64,000 nt of DNA from Nepenthes gracilis (taxonomy: Eukaryota > Streptophyta > Magnoliopsida > Caryophyllales > Nepenthaceae), in the NCBI GenBank assembly GCA_033239525.1, contig BSYO01000033.1, forward strand, positions 6,687,501-6,751,500. Direction: 5' to 3'. The position numbers were made by a program, and so were the translations under genes. Under the pieces are notes generated by a model. The model did not search any database, was not told the DNA's origin, and saw only the letters and a program-made list of their open reading frames with translations. Numbering within the stretch: the stretch's first letter is position 1; each line of letters begins with the position of its first letter. This document shows positions 13,301 through 23,483 of this stretch, one piece after another.

Positions 13301-16300
13301 TCATAGTATCTCGTTCTAGCGTAGAAGCTGAATATAGATATATTGCTGCAACTTGCTGCGAAATTACATGGTTAAAATACATTCTACTTGATTTGGGCAT
13401 CAATTATTCACATAATGTATTGTGAACAATCAAGCATCACTCCATGTGGCTTCAAAGCTGTTTTTCACAAAGCATATAGAAATTGATTATCACTTTGTAC
13501 AAGAAAAGGTTCAAGGAGGACTGATCACATTAAAGTGCTGGCTGATATTTTACGAAGTCTCCGAGAAAAATCTGTTCACAATTCGCAGCTTTACTTGGCA
13601 AGGAGTTATTGACATACCTTCCATACTTGAGGTTTCGGAATGCGAGAGGATCAATGCACAGAATGTAGCCCCCTTTCTTCTTTCATGGATTGTCAACACT
13701 CCTTATTCCTTGATTGATTAGTTCCAATTATTGTACAAATGTAAATAGGGAATGATTGATGAGTGCCTCATGATTTCGGATCTAGATTGATCTCTATGCT
13801 GTATATATATAACCTCCTCTCCTAATGTAAAAAACTAATTGAGATATTTATTATTTTATCATGGCTTTATTAGTATCAGCCATATTGAATGATAAGTATC
13901 GGTATTGGATGTATCAAACGCAAAATTTGTGTTGTGAATTAAAACCCAAGGGGCCAATATTGGCCAATATATCGTGATTTTGTCATGGTATTGGGAAGTA
14001 TAGATATCGGGGTTTGATATCGATATATATTGGCTGACAGTTTTTCATATCAGCGGTATTTCATTCCATGACTGGGTCCCTTTGATTAATTGCCACTGTT
14101 GAATTAGAGGTAATTCATCGGCTGTTCGGATCATGGCTGGGAAGAGTATGGCAGAAATGGAAAGGGGAAGTCAATCAGTCTGCTTTGCGGTTAAGTAACT
14201 GCTGTATGTGCACTCAGATTTGTCCATCCAGTCCAGTGTATGTTGGACCTTTGATTGAACTGATAGTTCTTCTCAATCTTAGATTCCTACTGCATTTGTG
14301 CTATGCAGTAAGCTATAAGGTGAGTCTGTTGTAGGGCTAGTGCGCAAAATCAAACAGAATTCATTACTCTTTAATTGTTCTTTGTTTCTGCTGTTGTGTT
14401 GGTGATATTGGTGGTAGTTCATGTTGATACATTTTGCTTCGGTTAATGTTAGCTAGTTCAATCTGAGATTGTCCACTGGATTTTTGGTGCTAGTCCACAT
14501 AAATTTTATTATATGCCGTCTCCACGTACGTTTAATTTGAACCAGCATATTGTTCATAATACTTGTTTATTCGTTGCAGAGTGGCGGTGACGATGACCGT
14601 GAACCAGAACCAGACCCTCAGAAAGAATATACTCCAGCTGGACGTGCTCTAAAACTGAAGTTGTGAGTTTAAGCCCCCATTATTTCTACTGCTTATGCTT
14701 GAATGGGTGTTGACATATTGGCCAGTTGGCATTTTACACAAAAATAGTATTTTTATTGTATAAAAACCCATTAAGTGCTGACATTTTGCAAAATACTATT
14801 ATGTGAGCGTAGTGTAATATAGAGTTTCACTCTTTTTGGGATTAGGTAAATATATAGTTTTACTTGAGCTGTACATGTCATGCCTATGTTGTTTATTTGC
14901 ATTTAACTAGTTTTTTGTTTCGCACTGGCCCATATGAAGACTTTCTATGCAATACGTTAGAAAACTGGAGTGATAAATTTGCAGTTAATCCTGTATTCTC
15001 TATCATACAAATGACATTCATACCTTGGACTAATAACTTGTATTTTAATTAGTGCGATGCTCCGCGCTAGACAAAAGGAACGGCTTGCTCGACAAAAAGC
15101 CCACAGAAGATCCTTTCCTGTTGAAGGTCTTTCTAGACCTGACTCACTCTTCGAGTTCCCCTCGTCCAATGTGAAAGAAAATGATGAGACAGCCATATCA
15201 GTTGACCCTTCTGAAGATAGAACTGTAGGAATTGACCAGGAGGGTAACAAATATAATCTAATGGAGGTTCCAAAGAGCAAAAATGATTCAACGAAGAGGG
15301 TTGGAAGACTGTTGAAGCATAAATTTGACAGTCATCAAAACTCTCCTGCCAAACTTTCTTTCCATGTTTCTTCTGAGAATTTGCTTCCTGTTCATAGTTT
15401 CCAGGGCCCGAGCTCTACAAATATAGTGCCACCAAGCTGTTTCTTACCTGTTCTTGGATTATGTGCCCCAAATGCTAGTCAATCAGAATCATCTCATAGA
15501 AATTTCTCAAGATCAAATGGGAGTGATTGTAGGCAGGGAAGTAGGTCAGGTATTCCTTTCCCTCATTCTCCTTGCCCTGAGACTTCGGCTGAGAGGAATG
15601 TTGAGGCTCCTGAGGCAGCTTCAGACAAATTAAAATTGCCTGCCACATCATCAGAAGTTGCATTGCAGAATGTGAGACATAGCATAGCAGAAAACGCTCT
15701 TCCATTTCCTCTGGTACCCCTGTCTCTCTATCACTCTTGGTGACATACACAGGCATACATGTTCTGAAGAATGTGGTATAATTGGTTCTTGATTATTATG
15801 CATATGGTTATTTCTCTTTTTCTTTTCTTTTTTTTTTTATCATCTTTTTGCAGTGCCCACCAGCTTTTCTCCAAGGAAAAGGTATGGAAAGTTCAGGCAC
15901 CACTTCAAATGATTTTCTGGAGCAGATGGGATTTCCTGATCTACCTTTTGATGAGAAATTACTTCCCAGATTTGATAACAACTTCCAGAATCCACCTCCT
16001 GACTTCTTCCCTAGTTTATCATTGGAAAGAACAGATGCAAATGCAAATGGTCCTATCAAGATGCCTTCCACAGTACCATTGTTGCCAAATTTGAAATTTC
16101 CACTGCAACATGTGCCTAACTATAGTCAGCATGAGATACAGATGCCACCCACATTGAGTTTGGGACAGGTGCCAAGTGCATGTTCATTTCCTGAAAGCCA
16201 TAGAAAGGTTCTTGAGAATATAATCATGAGGACAGGCTCCCGAGCAAGCAACTTGTTCAAAAGAAAATCCAAAGCTGATGACTGGTCAGAGGAGGAACTT

Positions 16301-17764
16301 GATTCCCTTTGGATTGGCGTTCGTAGATACGGACGGGGCAAGTGGGATGCTATGCTTAGAGACCCGAGATTGAAATTTTCGAAGTACAAATCTGAGAATG
16401 AGTTGGCTACAAGGTGGGAAGAGGAACAACATAAGATATTGGATGCTCCTCCCATGACCAAAGCTAGCAAGCCTGGAAAATTTAACAAACATGCATTGTT
16501 TCCAATCATATCTGATGGAATGATGACTCTGGCGGCTCTCCATGGGCGTAGACTGGGTGGCCCACTGAAATTTCGAAGCCATTTGACAGATGTTAAACTG
16601 GGATTTGGCGATCTTTCAACTAATCTGCACCATTTTGAGCAATCTAATCAGGCTGGTTTTCTTAATGAAAATAATACACCCTTCCCAACTTGTGTTACTG
16701 AAAATTTTAGACCGATCTTTCTGGGAGAGAATTCCATGGCGCCCTCTGAACCAGGGACTTCATCAAATACATATATGGATCTACCATATATGCCCAATGC
16801 TTGTGGGCCCAGTTACATACATCCATTGAATGTGAATTGTTCTGGAAGCTTTGATTTGCAGCAGAACGATGATGAATTAGATATGAGCAGACGCAGAAAG
16901 TTTCCGTGTCTCCTGGATAGGCCACTCGATATTTTGAGCGATTCCCTCAATGATGCAGGGAGTCATCAGCCCAGTGCTCCTAGCTTGCTGCCTAATTTAA
17001 ATGCGGGGCCAAACTTCTACAGGTCAAAGGGTAAGGAGGAAGCACTTGAGAAGAGCTCTTATAAGGACAATCTACCACATTGGCTTCGGGAAGCTGTAAA
17101 TGCCCCTGTAAGTCCCCATGATCCTGAACTTCCCCCCAGCGTGTCTGCAATTGCAGAGTCTGTACGTTTGCTATATGCTGAAGAGAAGCCAACTATTCCT
17201 CCATTTTTAGTCCCTAGCCCTCCTCCTTCCCGGCCAAAGGACCCCCGGAAAAAATTGAAGAAATGGAGGCGGCGTATGCCTGGGGACATTACATCAGAAG
17301 CTGTGGGTACTAGCTATGACAATCTTGCTTGTGGATCTATTCCAACAGCCTCCTCACCATTTTCAATGCCGCCTTTACCAACATCTGGAACTTTGAGGAT
17401 TCCCTCAGTAGAAACTCATATCCAAATTTCAAAAGTAAACACAATGAATCCATCATCGTCCTCAGCTTTGGAATACCGTCCAAGAAAAATGAGTGCTGGT
17501 TTGACCCCCTCTTCCCAAACTGACATTGACAGAAAGCTTTTGTCGTCTTATTCGTCATATCAGGAAGGCAGAGCGGTGGTCCAGCAGGATTTGCATCATG
17601 AATCTCATGATTTGCAATCTAAGCACAGACTGGAGCAATATGACAATGGAGATTCTGATAAGACTCCATCTGGTGCTTCCCCGGCTGATAAGCCTGAGGT
17701 AGAGGAGATGTCGGAGGAGGAAACTGTTTCTGATGACCATACAGCAGGTGATCATGAGCTGTAG
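1187..17764 (+). CDS. CHR4-like: CHD-type chromatin remodeler, CHR4-like (3' part of gene, four exons)
   Basis: This is the C-terminal part of a SNF2/CHD chromatin-remodelling ATPase of the plant CHR4 (PICKLE-related) type, a nuclear protein. Exons 1187-1301, 14580-14662, 15053-15713 and 15854-17764 join through GT-AG introns of 13278, 390 and 140 bp. Codon phases agree at every junction and give 922 residues to a TAG stop. Family hallmarks are the W-E-K-Y-Q...GRGKRLRK segment (residues 1-20), an acidic stretch ending YTPAGRALK, the basic ARQKERLAR motif, and a Myb/SANT-like segment (about residues 425-485) containing [19 protein letters not shown]. The C-terminus has a lysine/arginine patch followed by an acidic tail. 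The chromodomain and helicase exons are absent because the window starts inside the gene. No frameshift or stop was seen in these exons. Assignment to CHR4 rather than another PICKLE-like member is from memory of the family. Confidence 0.88.
1302..3986 (+). other. Left flank of the 13.3-kb CHR4-like intron
   Basis: This is T-rich plant intron sequence between the donor at 1302 and the Copia LTR at about 3987. I see no coding block; the 72-codon ORF at 1798-2016 has no recognisable similarity. A run of GGTGATGGTGGTG near 3830 is simple sequence. Confidence 0.6.
3987..4216 (+). repeat. 5' LTR of Copia A
   Basis: Matches the right copy at 13628-13861 through several shared blocks, including GATTGATTAG, TAAATAGGGAATGATTG and the terminal TATTTTATCA. 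It contains a GGATCTAGATCGATCTCT motif also present in the right copy. The end is set by the primer-binding-like sequence starting at 4217. Confidence 0.72.
4990..8620 (+). pseudogene. Copia A gag-pol remnant, first part (gag to mid reverse transcriptase)
   Basis: Translation blocks in order are: gag around 5018-5215 ([16 protein letters not shown], the Copia gag signature); a CCHC knuckle at about 5315-5362 ([14 protein letters not shown]); a degraded protease near 5620; integrase around 6730-7260 ([20 protein letters not shown] and FGCLCS); and reverse transcriptase from about 7860 ([20 protein letters not shown], then HETFAPVAK). The reading frame changes repeatedly and has many stops. RT sequence continues to about 8620 ([10 protein letters not shown]), where it is cut by element B, and resumes near 12985. 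Confidence 0.8.
8641..12957 (+). mobile_element. Ty1/Copia element B (Tnt1/Tork-like), nested in Copia A reverse transcriptase
   Basis: A second Copia gag-pol interrupts the RT of element A. RT of A stops near 8640, and the expected continuation ([18 protein letters not shown], then AQPDLAYAV) appears at about 12985. Short matching tails near 9090-9170 and 12845-12930 (ACTATCTTTATCTTGT-like) look like remnants of its LTRs. The right LTR appears heavily deleted. Exact ends and target duplication could not be fixed. Orientation is the same as A and the host gene. Confidence 0.7.
9226..12740 (+). pseudogene. Copia B gag-pol remnant
   Basis: Gag begins near 9226 with a [15 protein letters not shown] start and continues with [21 protein letters not shown] damaged zinc knuckle is near 9895. 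Integrase lies around 10610-10970 (VWGPSQ..., [26 protein letters not shown]), keeping the DNGGEY-like acidic-residue context as N-N-G-G-E-Y. RT fragments occur around 11770-12200 and RNase H at about 12490-12730 (LVDAAFA). Stops and frameshifts are frequent throughout. Identity as a Tnt1/Tork-like Copia is by gag and integrase pattern. Confidence 0.75.
12958..13627 (+). pseudogene. Copia A pol remnant, second part (RT end and RNase H)
   Basis: This resumes element A after the nested insertion: [16 protein letters not shown] near 13040, then an RNase H block around 13190-13410 ([20 protein letters not shown] followed by [11 protein letters not shown]). These are the characteristic Copia RT-RNase H C-terminal motifs. 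Several frameshifts and stops are present. The block ends just before the right LTR. Confidence 0.82.
13628..13861 (+). repeat. 3' LTR of Copia A
   Basis: Homologous to 3987-4216; shares the TGATTGATTAG box, TAAATAGGGAATGATTG, the GGATCTAGATTGATCTCTAT stretch and the terminal TATTATTTTATCA. It follows the RNase H remnant directly. The two LTRs have diverged visibly, which fits an old insertion. Confidence 0.72.
13862..14579 (+). other. Right flank of CHR4-like intron, with TATCGG-type palindromic repeat
   Basis: Between 13870 and 14070 there are repeated GATATCG and CCAATATTGG motifs in both orientations (for example GGCCAATATTGGCCAATATA), like the dispersed TATCGG-rich repeats found in many plant introns. 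The rest to the acceptor AG at 14578-14579 is ordinary T-rich intron. No coding block was recognised. Confidence 0.5.
14580..14662 (+). CDS. CHR4-like: CHR4-like exon B (acidic stretch, YTPAGRALK)
   Basis: Acceptor TTGCAG ends at 14579 and donor GTGAGT starts at 14663. It encodes 27 residues plus two bases: an [16 protein letters not shown] acidic run then [11 protein letters not shown]. This follows ETLSE of exon A in the CHR4 family, so the 13.3-kb intron joins two consecutive conserved blocks. Confidence 0.87.
14737..14805. repeat. Short inverted repeat (hairpin) in intron
   Basis: Left arm 14737-14754 (CACAAAAATAGTATTTT) is nearly the reverse complement of the right arm 14790-14805, with about 35 bases between. 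It lies in the 390-bp intron between exons B and C. It could be a miniature palindromic insertion or simply AT-rich intron structure; nothing else marks it as a transposon. Confidence 0.45.
15053..15713 (+). CDS. CHR4-like: CHR4-like exon C (ARQKERLAR basic motif)
   Basis: The acceptor AG is at 15051-15052. The first base completes a Phe codon begun in exon B, giving [14 protein letters not shown]. The exon then encodes about 200 serine- and proline-rich residues with low complexity, as expected for this poorly conserved region. The donor GTACCC is at 15714; reading on would hit a stop at 15741-15743. The downstream junction is phase 0. Confidence 0.86.
15854..17764 (+). CDS. CHR4-like: CHR4-like terminal exon (Myb/SANT-like region, acidic C-terminus)
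   Basis: The acceptor CAG at 15851-15853 follows a long T tract. The exon encodes 636 residues, beginning [10 protein letters not shown] and ending in an acidic tail [20 protein letters not shown] before TAG at 17762-17764. A Myb/SANT-like segment at about 16276-16445 contains [34 protein letters not shown] and [10 protein letters not shown], which are strongly conserved in CHR4 relatives. Around 17215-17285 is a proline stretch followed by a basic cluster (KKLKKWRRR) that could serve nuclear localisation. The frame is open throughout. Confidence 0.9.
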   Translation, partial: CPPAFLQGKGMESSGTTSNDFLEQMGFPDLPFDEKLLPRFDNNFQNPPPDFFPSLSLERTDANANGPIKMPSTVPLLPNLKFPLQHVPNYSQHEIQMPPTLSLGQVPSACSFPESHRKVLENIIMRTGSRASNLFKRKSKADDWSEEELDSLWIGVRRYGRGKWDAMLRDPRLKFSKYKSENELATRWEEEQHKILDAPPMTKASKPGKFNKHALFPIISDGMMTLAALHGRRLGGPLKFRSHLTDVKLGFGDLSTNLHHFEQSNQAGFLNENNTPFPTCVTENFRPIFLGENSMAPSEPGTSSNTYMDLPYMPNACGPSYIHPLNVNCSGSFDLQQNDDELDMSRRRKFPCLLDRPLDILSDSLNDAGSHQPSAPSLLPNLNAGPNFYRSKGKEEALEKSSYKDNLPHWLREAVNAPVSPHDPELPPSVSAIAESVRLLYAEEKPTIPPFLVPSPPPSRPKDPRKKLKKWRRRMPGDITSEAVGTSYDNLACGSIPTASSPFSMPPLPTSGTLRIPSVETHIQISKVNTMNPSSSSALEYRPRKMSAGLTPSSQTDIDRKLLSSYSSYQEGRAVVQQDLHHESHDLQSKHRLEQYDNGDSDKTPSGASPADKPEVEEMSEEETVSDDHTAGDHEL

Positions 17765-18060
17765 TCCCAATATTGGAGGGGAATGTTTGAAACTGTTGGT
17801 ACTTGTTTGGCTTTATGGGTCTAGACCTTCCAGTTATATTTGGTCCACAGTTTTGTAGGTATATGCTGTGAGTATTGAAGTGAGCTGCTAGCACAGGAAA
17901 TTGAGGACTTTGTTGTGTATAGCATCTGGATGTAAAAAATGAACACTTAGTGCTGCCTGCTTGGCATGGCTTCCTTGTGCTTCCATCTGCTTATCTTCCT
18001 GTTGCTTAGGTTTGTCGTGTAGTCAATCCTCATTATCAAAATGAACCTATTGAAAAAAAA
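17765..18060 (+). other. Probable 3' UTR of CHR4-like gene
   Basis: T-rich sequence following the stop codon. The poly(A) site cannot be fixed. Possible weak signals are the A-rich stretch near 17933-17945 and an AATAAA at about 18159, outside the stated end. No coding signal. Confidence 0.4.
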
Positions 18061-19329
18061 AGCATACAAATTTGATTTAGTAGTTAAATCTTTGACTATT
18101 TTTCTTCTTTCATTCCAAAGAGAATCTTAAACAAAAAATGTATCTCCTCCCCCCTCCCAATAAACAATTGGCACACTGCAAAAAAAAGGCTGATTCAACA
18201 GTTTTGTGTTTGATTTCACATAAAAGATAAGAAATATTTCTTTTTTTTTTCAGTTGATTTGGTAGACTTGAGAAAAACTTTCTATCCTTTTTTATAATTG
18301 AAAAAGAAAATCTGTCACAAATTCTGACAAAGGAGAATTATTATATCTTTGAATACTTAGTTAAGTAATCTGAGTGATAGGATCTTGCCTTGAAGATCGT
18401 TTCTGTTGTACAGTGTGGTAAGCCTGCTGATCTTCTATTGGTAAAAGCCGGCTGATAAAGTGGAAGAAGCAGTTCCATAGATGGTGGCAATACTGGAGGT
18501 TGATAGATTTGTGTCTGTCTGTGTTCAAGGGTTTGATCCGTTGCTTCCTTTCAACTTTTTTGATCGCTCTGATCTTGCTATGTTTTAGAGGCTTGGAAGC
18601 CAGCATAGTGGGAGATCAAATGGTGCTGCTGGAAGGATAAAGGCTGGTATGAAATTTCCTTCTCAGTCTTCTTATGTTGTTAATTTTACTGATAGTGCTT
18701 GAACTTGTCTGAAAGTATAGTAAACGCCTGAGCCATTAACGTAATCTCTCTTTTCCTTTGTCTCTTTTAAGGCTCTCATTGTTTAGGGGAAAAATTTGTC
18801 AAAAGAAAAATATGTTCACGTTTTTCTTGAAAAAAAAAAAAAAAAAAGAAAATAATTTCTTATTATCTTTAATTTCTTATAGTAAGTTTTTATTTTAGTG
18901 TACAGTTGTCGTAAAAATTGATCAAGGAGTAGATATTTGTTATCATTGGTGGTAGTGATATCTCCCAGAGTGGCATTTCTGGTTGGTGGCAATATTTTAC
19001 TGTTAAAGAAATATTATCTGATCACTATTGATTGGTCTTTTATGTGATTATGTGATGATATTTTTGACAATCAATGGGGTCATCGATTGGTGGGCCAACA
19101 GAGAGGCTGTGGTATTGGCTGGCCGGTGACCGGTGGCATTGCTTCAAGGCATATCCAGCTAGTTACTGGCGGGGGTTTGGGGGCGTCATTGGCTGGAGGT
19201 GATATCACTTCAGTTAAAAGCTTTCATCAATGAATGGTGTTAGTCCGGTCTTTGGTATTGATAGATTTCGTGATAATTTGTTAATCACGAGTCTTGCTTT
19301 TGTGATGTCTTGTGTCATTAGGTCTAGGC
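18061..19329. other. Intergenic sequence, nothing recognised
   Basis: AT-rich sequence with A and T runs (an A-rich run near 18828-18850). The 81-codon minus ORF at 18361-18606 has no recognisable similarity. The span could include more 3' UTR of the remodeler gene; transcript data would decide. Confidence 0.4.
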
Positions 19330-19800
19330 TGGTACTTTGGCTTCGAGATTTTGCCTAGTTGTGGTCTGGGGTTTGATCAGATTTTCGAACAAAGTTTGGT
19401 CCATGTTATGCTCTAGTGAAATTTGTCCATAATGGTTCATTGGACATTTGCACGGTATTTGCTTAAGCAAAATCTGTCTAAAATGAATCCGTTGAGAGTC
19501 ACCCTGATTTTGGCTTGCTTGAATCTGCTCCAGAATGTTTTCACTTGAAATCCACTTGTTATTTGGGTCGAGTGAAATACGGGCAGAAGTATTCTTTACA
19601 TAGCTGTTCAGTTTTTAGGTTGAGTGAATTAGGTCCGGAGGATTTCATTCGATGTTTATGTGATATTTGGCTCGAGCAAAAATGGTCTGAAATAGTTTGC
19701 TCGAGATTTGTTTCGATTTGAGCCTTCTGCTAATCTCTTCTGATAAGTTTCGTTTGATGTTTGGGGAATTTTTAGTCAAGCAAGAGCTTTTTTTCCTGCT
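19330..19800. repeat. Degenerate ~52-bp minisatellite with TCGAGC/AAATTTGTCC core
   Basis: A core like CTCGAGTGAAATTTGTCC recurs, degraded, at about 19412, 19463, 19517, 19567, 19620 and 19670, a spacing of 50-54 bases. Weaker copies flank this run. The best-preserved copies read GGTCGAGTGAAATACGGGC and GGCTCGAGCAAAAATGGTC. No ORF spans it convincingly. It does not look like a CRISPR array: repeats are poorly conserved and there are no fixed-length unique spacers. Confidence 0.6.
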
Positions 19801-20849
19801 ATTTGCAGTTCTGAAATTGTTTTAACTGGAAGTTATCGTTTTGTTTTCTGAATCTTAACCTCTTTAAATTGTAAGGGAAGCGCCGTAGAAAATTAAGGCA
19901 TCCGAAATTTCCCACAAACAAGAAAACAATTTCCTTGTTTCAAAGTTTCTGGTGTGGCTCATCTGTTGCATTGTGGCGTTGGTTATGGCATGAAGAGTTA
20001 GGTCTACGGAGATTCATTGGGAGAAGTTAGAAGGGTTTCAATATAGTCGTGAGTCTAATCATATAAGCCTTGGATTGTCACGTGTATGGGTTTAGTTCAT
20101 AGAAGTTAGCACATCTGAACTATCGTTATCTGTATTCTCTCTCATTATATGATGAATTTTCAGCAGGCGATAGATAGCTTGGAGACTCTTTTCTGAACAC
20201 ATTCGCTAGTTTTCTTTTTGATACTATATTGTGTGTTCTCTATTTAATTAAATTTTAATTATATATATATATATTATTGTGATTGTTGACCGATTGATTT
20301 TAAGTATCTAGATCTGTAAATTTTTTATATGCATTGAAGTTTTGAAAGTTAACTGTGCTTCTGCAAAATTGTACCTATTCATCCCTTCAGGCATTATGGG
20401 TCTAACCAACCATGGTACTCAATAGTGAGCGATGAATAAATTCCAGCAAAGGAGATATTTTGTTTTTAAAATAAAAATTGTATTTTTCGTCATTTAAATT
20501 CAAAATTAAAATTTTCTAATAAACCGAAAAATATTTCCTGTTGACATGTCTGTATGTACATGCCAAAAAATCACAAAAAATGTTAAAATGTTTTTCTTGA
20601 TTAGGCATGGTAAGGCATTGACATAAGAAATAGTATCAAATATCTGAATGATAATAAATGAGGAACAAAATAAAACAGGTAAAAGAAATATGTGACAATG
20701 CTCAAAACCCTATTTTGTCATGAATCCCAAAAGAAGGTTGAATCAACACCCTCAATGAATGGAACTCAGTAAACATGTAGTCCAAGCTCCCCTCAATATA
20801 AGCATCCTATTCGTCCGGTTGGAAATTAAGATGCCGAATGCCCTTGATA
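19801..20849. other. Intergenic sequence, possible unassigned LTR tail
   Basis: It contains TATATATATATATA near 20262 and a stretch ending CTCTCATTATATGATGAATTTTC (20139-20161) that looks like a retrotransposon LTR tail, but no partner copy is seen in the window. I recognise no gene. Confidence 0.35.
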
Positions 20850-23393
20850 ATAAGTGCATTTAAGTTTTTTATTTTACTGTTACTGATCTTTTCTATAATT
20901 TTTTGAGTATTTTTTATTTTAAAATATTATGCATGTTTTAATTTTGTATTTAAATTATTTTAAATTTTATATGCATAGAATCCTACCATTTTATAAGATT
21001 TTTTAAAAAATATATGTCTTAAATTCATATAAACTCAATGCTCCTATATGTTTGTAAATTTATTATATATGTTACTACATATTCTTGATTTTTATATAAG
21101 TATTTATGTATGTTTTTTATTTAAAAGAAAATCATAAAAATGTTATAAATTATTTTAATTTTTTGAAATTTTTGTACAAATGCTTTCACTTGTTTTGAAA
21201 TTAAACGATATAATTTTTATATATTTTTAAATTACATATCAAAGTTAATTATATGTTTATAGTTTTCACTCTATCATTCTATATGTCATATATTTGAAAG
21301 AATGTAAAAAAAAATTCTATATTTATTTTGATGAAGAAATTATTTTCTCCGATCGAGAAAAATAAGAATGTATTTGTATTTAAGTAGAGCTTTTATTTTG
21401 ATAAAATATGAATCATTGTAAAGATATAACAGAATATATTTAGAATATCCTAATATATATATTACTAGTAAATTAAATGTTAAATCTATTATTTATGGGC
21501 CAGAAAAGTAATATTTGATCTTAATTATAGGAATTATATGTAGTCAACTCATCCATGAGTCGTTAATAGTAGCGTATAATATTTGGATATGTAGAAACAA
21601 TCATAACCTAAAATTTAATATTCACCTTTTGTTAATAAGATTTGATTCTTTACATTTTAGTATGAGTTTTTAGCATAATTTATATATCTATATATGATGT
21701 ATTTCTAAATCTAGATTGTTATATGTATTAAGGAGTCCCTTGTTCACTCTGGCAGGTTGAGTTAAAGCGGGTCTGATTTTCGTACCTGTTAAGCTAGATT
21801 TCGCACACTATAATAAATAAACGAGATGTCAAAGGATAACAGGACTTGCTTTTTCCTATATCATCCGATATTCAAATTAAAAATCTTTCTATGAGGGAGA
21901 GAAAGATGGAGGATGTAAAAAAATACATTGATGCATGAAGGTAGGAAAATTGAGTGTGGATTGGAGTGTTAGACTCCTAAGGATGCAATCAGTAGGGAGC
22001 GGCTTGAGAAAGAGAGAGTGCGCACTCTCAAGTTAAGTGGCTTGAAAGAGTTCCTTAATCCTTCAGGGATGTTTGAGGGTAAAACCTGTTTCATGCTCTT
22101 CTTATAGGGGCGAAGATGTATTTATAAAATTGGAATTGGTGTGGCATTCCTTGGCCCTCGCGGTTGACGTTGTGCTGTTTCAACGATCGTGCGAGGGGCG
22201 CATATGGTAATTATGGTTATTCGGGGATAGTTTTTCCTTTCTAAAGACGATTTCGGAGGATGCTGCATGGTAATTACTTTTCAGAGAGATTTGCTAAACC
22301 GTAACTGTTACCTTATGGCAATGTACAATCATGGGTAATATTTTAAAAATATTTATTGAGTTATTAGGACAATTATCGTGGTTACATTATGGTAAGCCCT
22401 CATTGCTAGCCTGTGCCATGCTGTCGGGTTTGTTGGTGGCAGCACAGGAGGGCAACCGTGGGTGTGTCTCTACGAGGAACCCTAATCACCCATTCTCTAA
22501 TGAATAGTTCTGGGTTGACCCACTTGGATCAACCGCACTGCTGTCTGAGCCACTTGAGCCCTGGCCTTTATAAAGCATATGTTGGATCATTGCTACTCCT
22601 GCAGGCTAGGCTCTGGGTCAACTAGTGCTCTATTGGACTCATCAGTATAACTTTGATATATTTAATTATGAATATATTGATTTAGAATGATTTATATATT
22701 GGTACAAATTTTAGCCTTACGATCGTTTGTTTTTACTTTTGTATGAATTATCTAAAAATTTATTTTCTTGGCTTTAGAAAATGTTCGATAATATTATTAT
22801 CTTAACATGTGAGTTAGAATATATCTATATATGAATATATATGCATTGTTGAATATTTAATTTATTTTTATCTTTGTTTCTACTAATTTTTCAAATTAGA
22901 GGGCATGAACTAGTTTGCATGAGATAGGGGTAGAAAAAGACTGCTCGGATGTAGCTTTTAGGGTGTTAGGAATGATCTAAAAGCTTTAATGTTTCATTAG
23001 GTCGGAATTGTAGCTTTTAGTTGTTAAATTTTAATATTTTGATTTATATTTGTATTTGACTGATGATAATGATAAAATTGTTTAAATTTAAACATTATTT
23101 TTGTTAAGTTTAGTTTTGATGTTCTAATTTTTAGTTAAGATGGTTTTCCTTATATATGGTTTGAGATCAATTTGCTATTGATATTGTAATTTTTGGATTT
23201 TGTGATTAGATAATTAATATGTTATTATTTGGATAGTTTAACGATATTTGATTTAGGTTTGTATCTCGATATCAATTTTGGTTTAAATCGATTAAATAAA
23301 AAAATTATTTTTTAGGTTTGAATCTAAAACCTGAATAATATAATTACGAATTTAGAAATAAGTCAATTTTGATTTTTTGAGACGGGGATATGA
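20850..23393 (+). repeat. 5' LTR of chromovirus E, 5'-truncated and interrupted
   Basis: Aligns block by block with the split 3' LTR (28600-28880 and 36160-37345): for example AAATCATAAAAATGTTATAAA against the equivalent at 36170, and the GGTGTTAGGAATGATCTAAAAGC region (22972) against 36892. The sequence between about 21735 and 22645 has no counterpart in the 3' LTR and is annotated separately. The end is placed near GACGGGGATATGA, matching GATGGGGACATGA at 37333. Confidence 0.65.
21741..22644. mobile_element. Possible solo LTR or other insertion within chromovirus 5' LTR
   Basis: About 0.9 kb of higher-GC sequence is present only in the left LTR copy of element E. It begins TGTTCACTCTGG and ends GGACTCATCA, so it has TG...CA ends on either strand, and contains a TATTTATAAA box near 22110. 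No matching target duplication was found, so its class is uncertain. The 70-codon ORF at 22413-22625 is not recognised. Confidence 0.45.
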
Positions 23394-23483
23394 GAAGGTA
23401 ATGGTATCAGAAAGTTGGAAGGAGGATATCTTCTTTGATTTGAGGATTCAAATTTGATAATTATTTCATGATATGTTTTAAAA

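Larger units (their letters stand above)
3987..13861 (+). mobile_element. Ty1/Copia LTR retrotransposon A, decayed, with nested Copia B
   Basis: Two related ~230-bp ends (about 3987-4216 and 13628-13861) share AATGAGAGAATCAATGCA-like starts, the TTGATTGATTAG box, TAAATAGGGAATGATTG, and an ATTATTTTATCA end. They flank a decayed gag-pol in Copia order: gag, zinc knuckle, protease, integrase, reverse transcriptase, RNase H. A primer-binding-like CGGTATCCGGGAGCAAG directly follows the left LTR and looks like a mutated initiator-tRNA-Met site. The element lies in sense orientation inside the CHR4-like intron. Removing nested element B (about 8641-12957) leaves about 5.6 kb, normal for Copia. Many stops and frameshifts make it non-functional. 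No clear target-site duplication was found, so end positions may be off by tens of bases. Confidence 0.8.

Noticed and set aside
15475..15756. Minus-strand ORF within the remodeler gene
   Set aside because: It is the shadow of the conserved + strand exon; no similarity or start context supports it.
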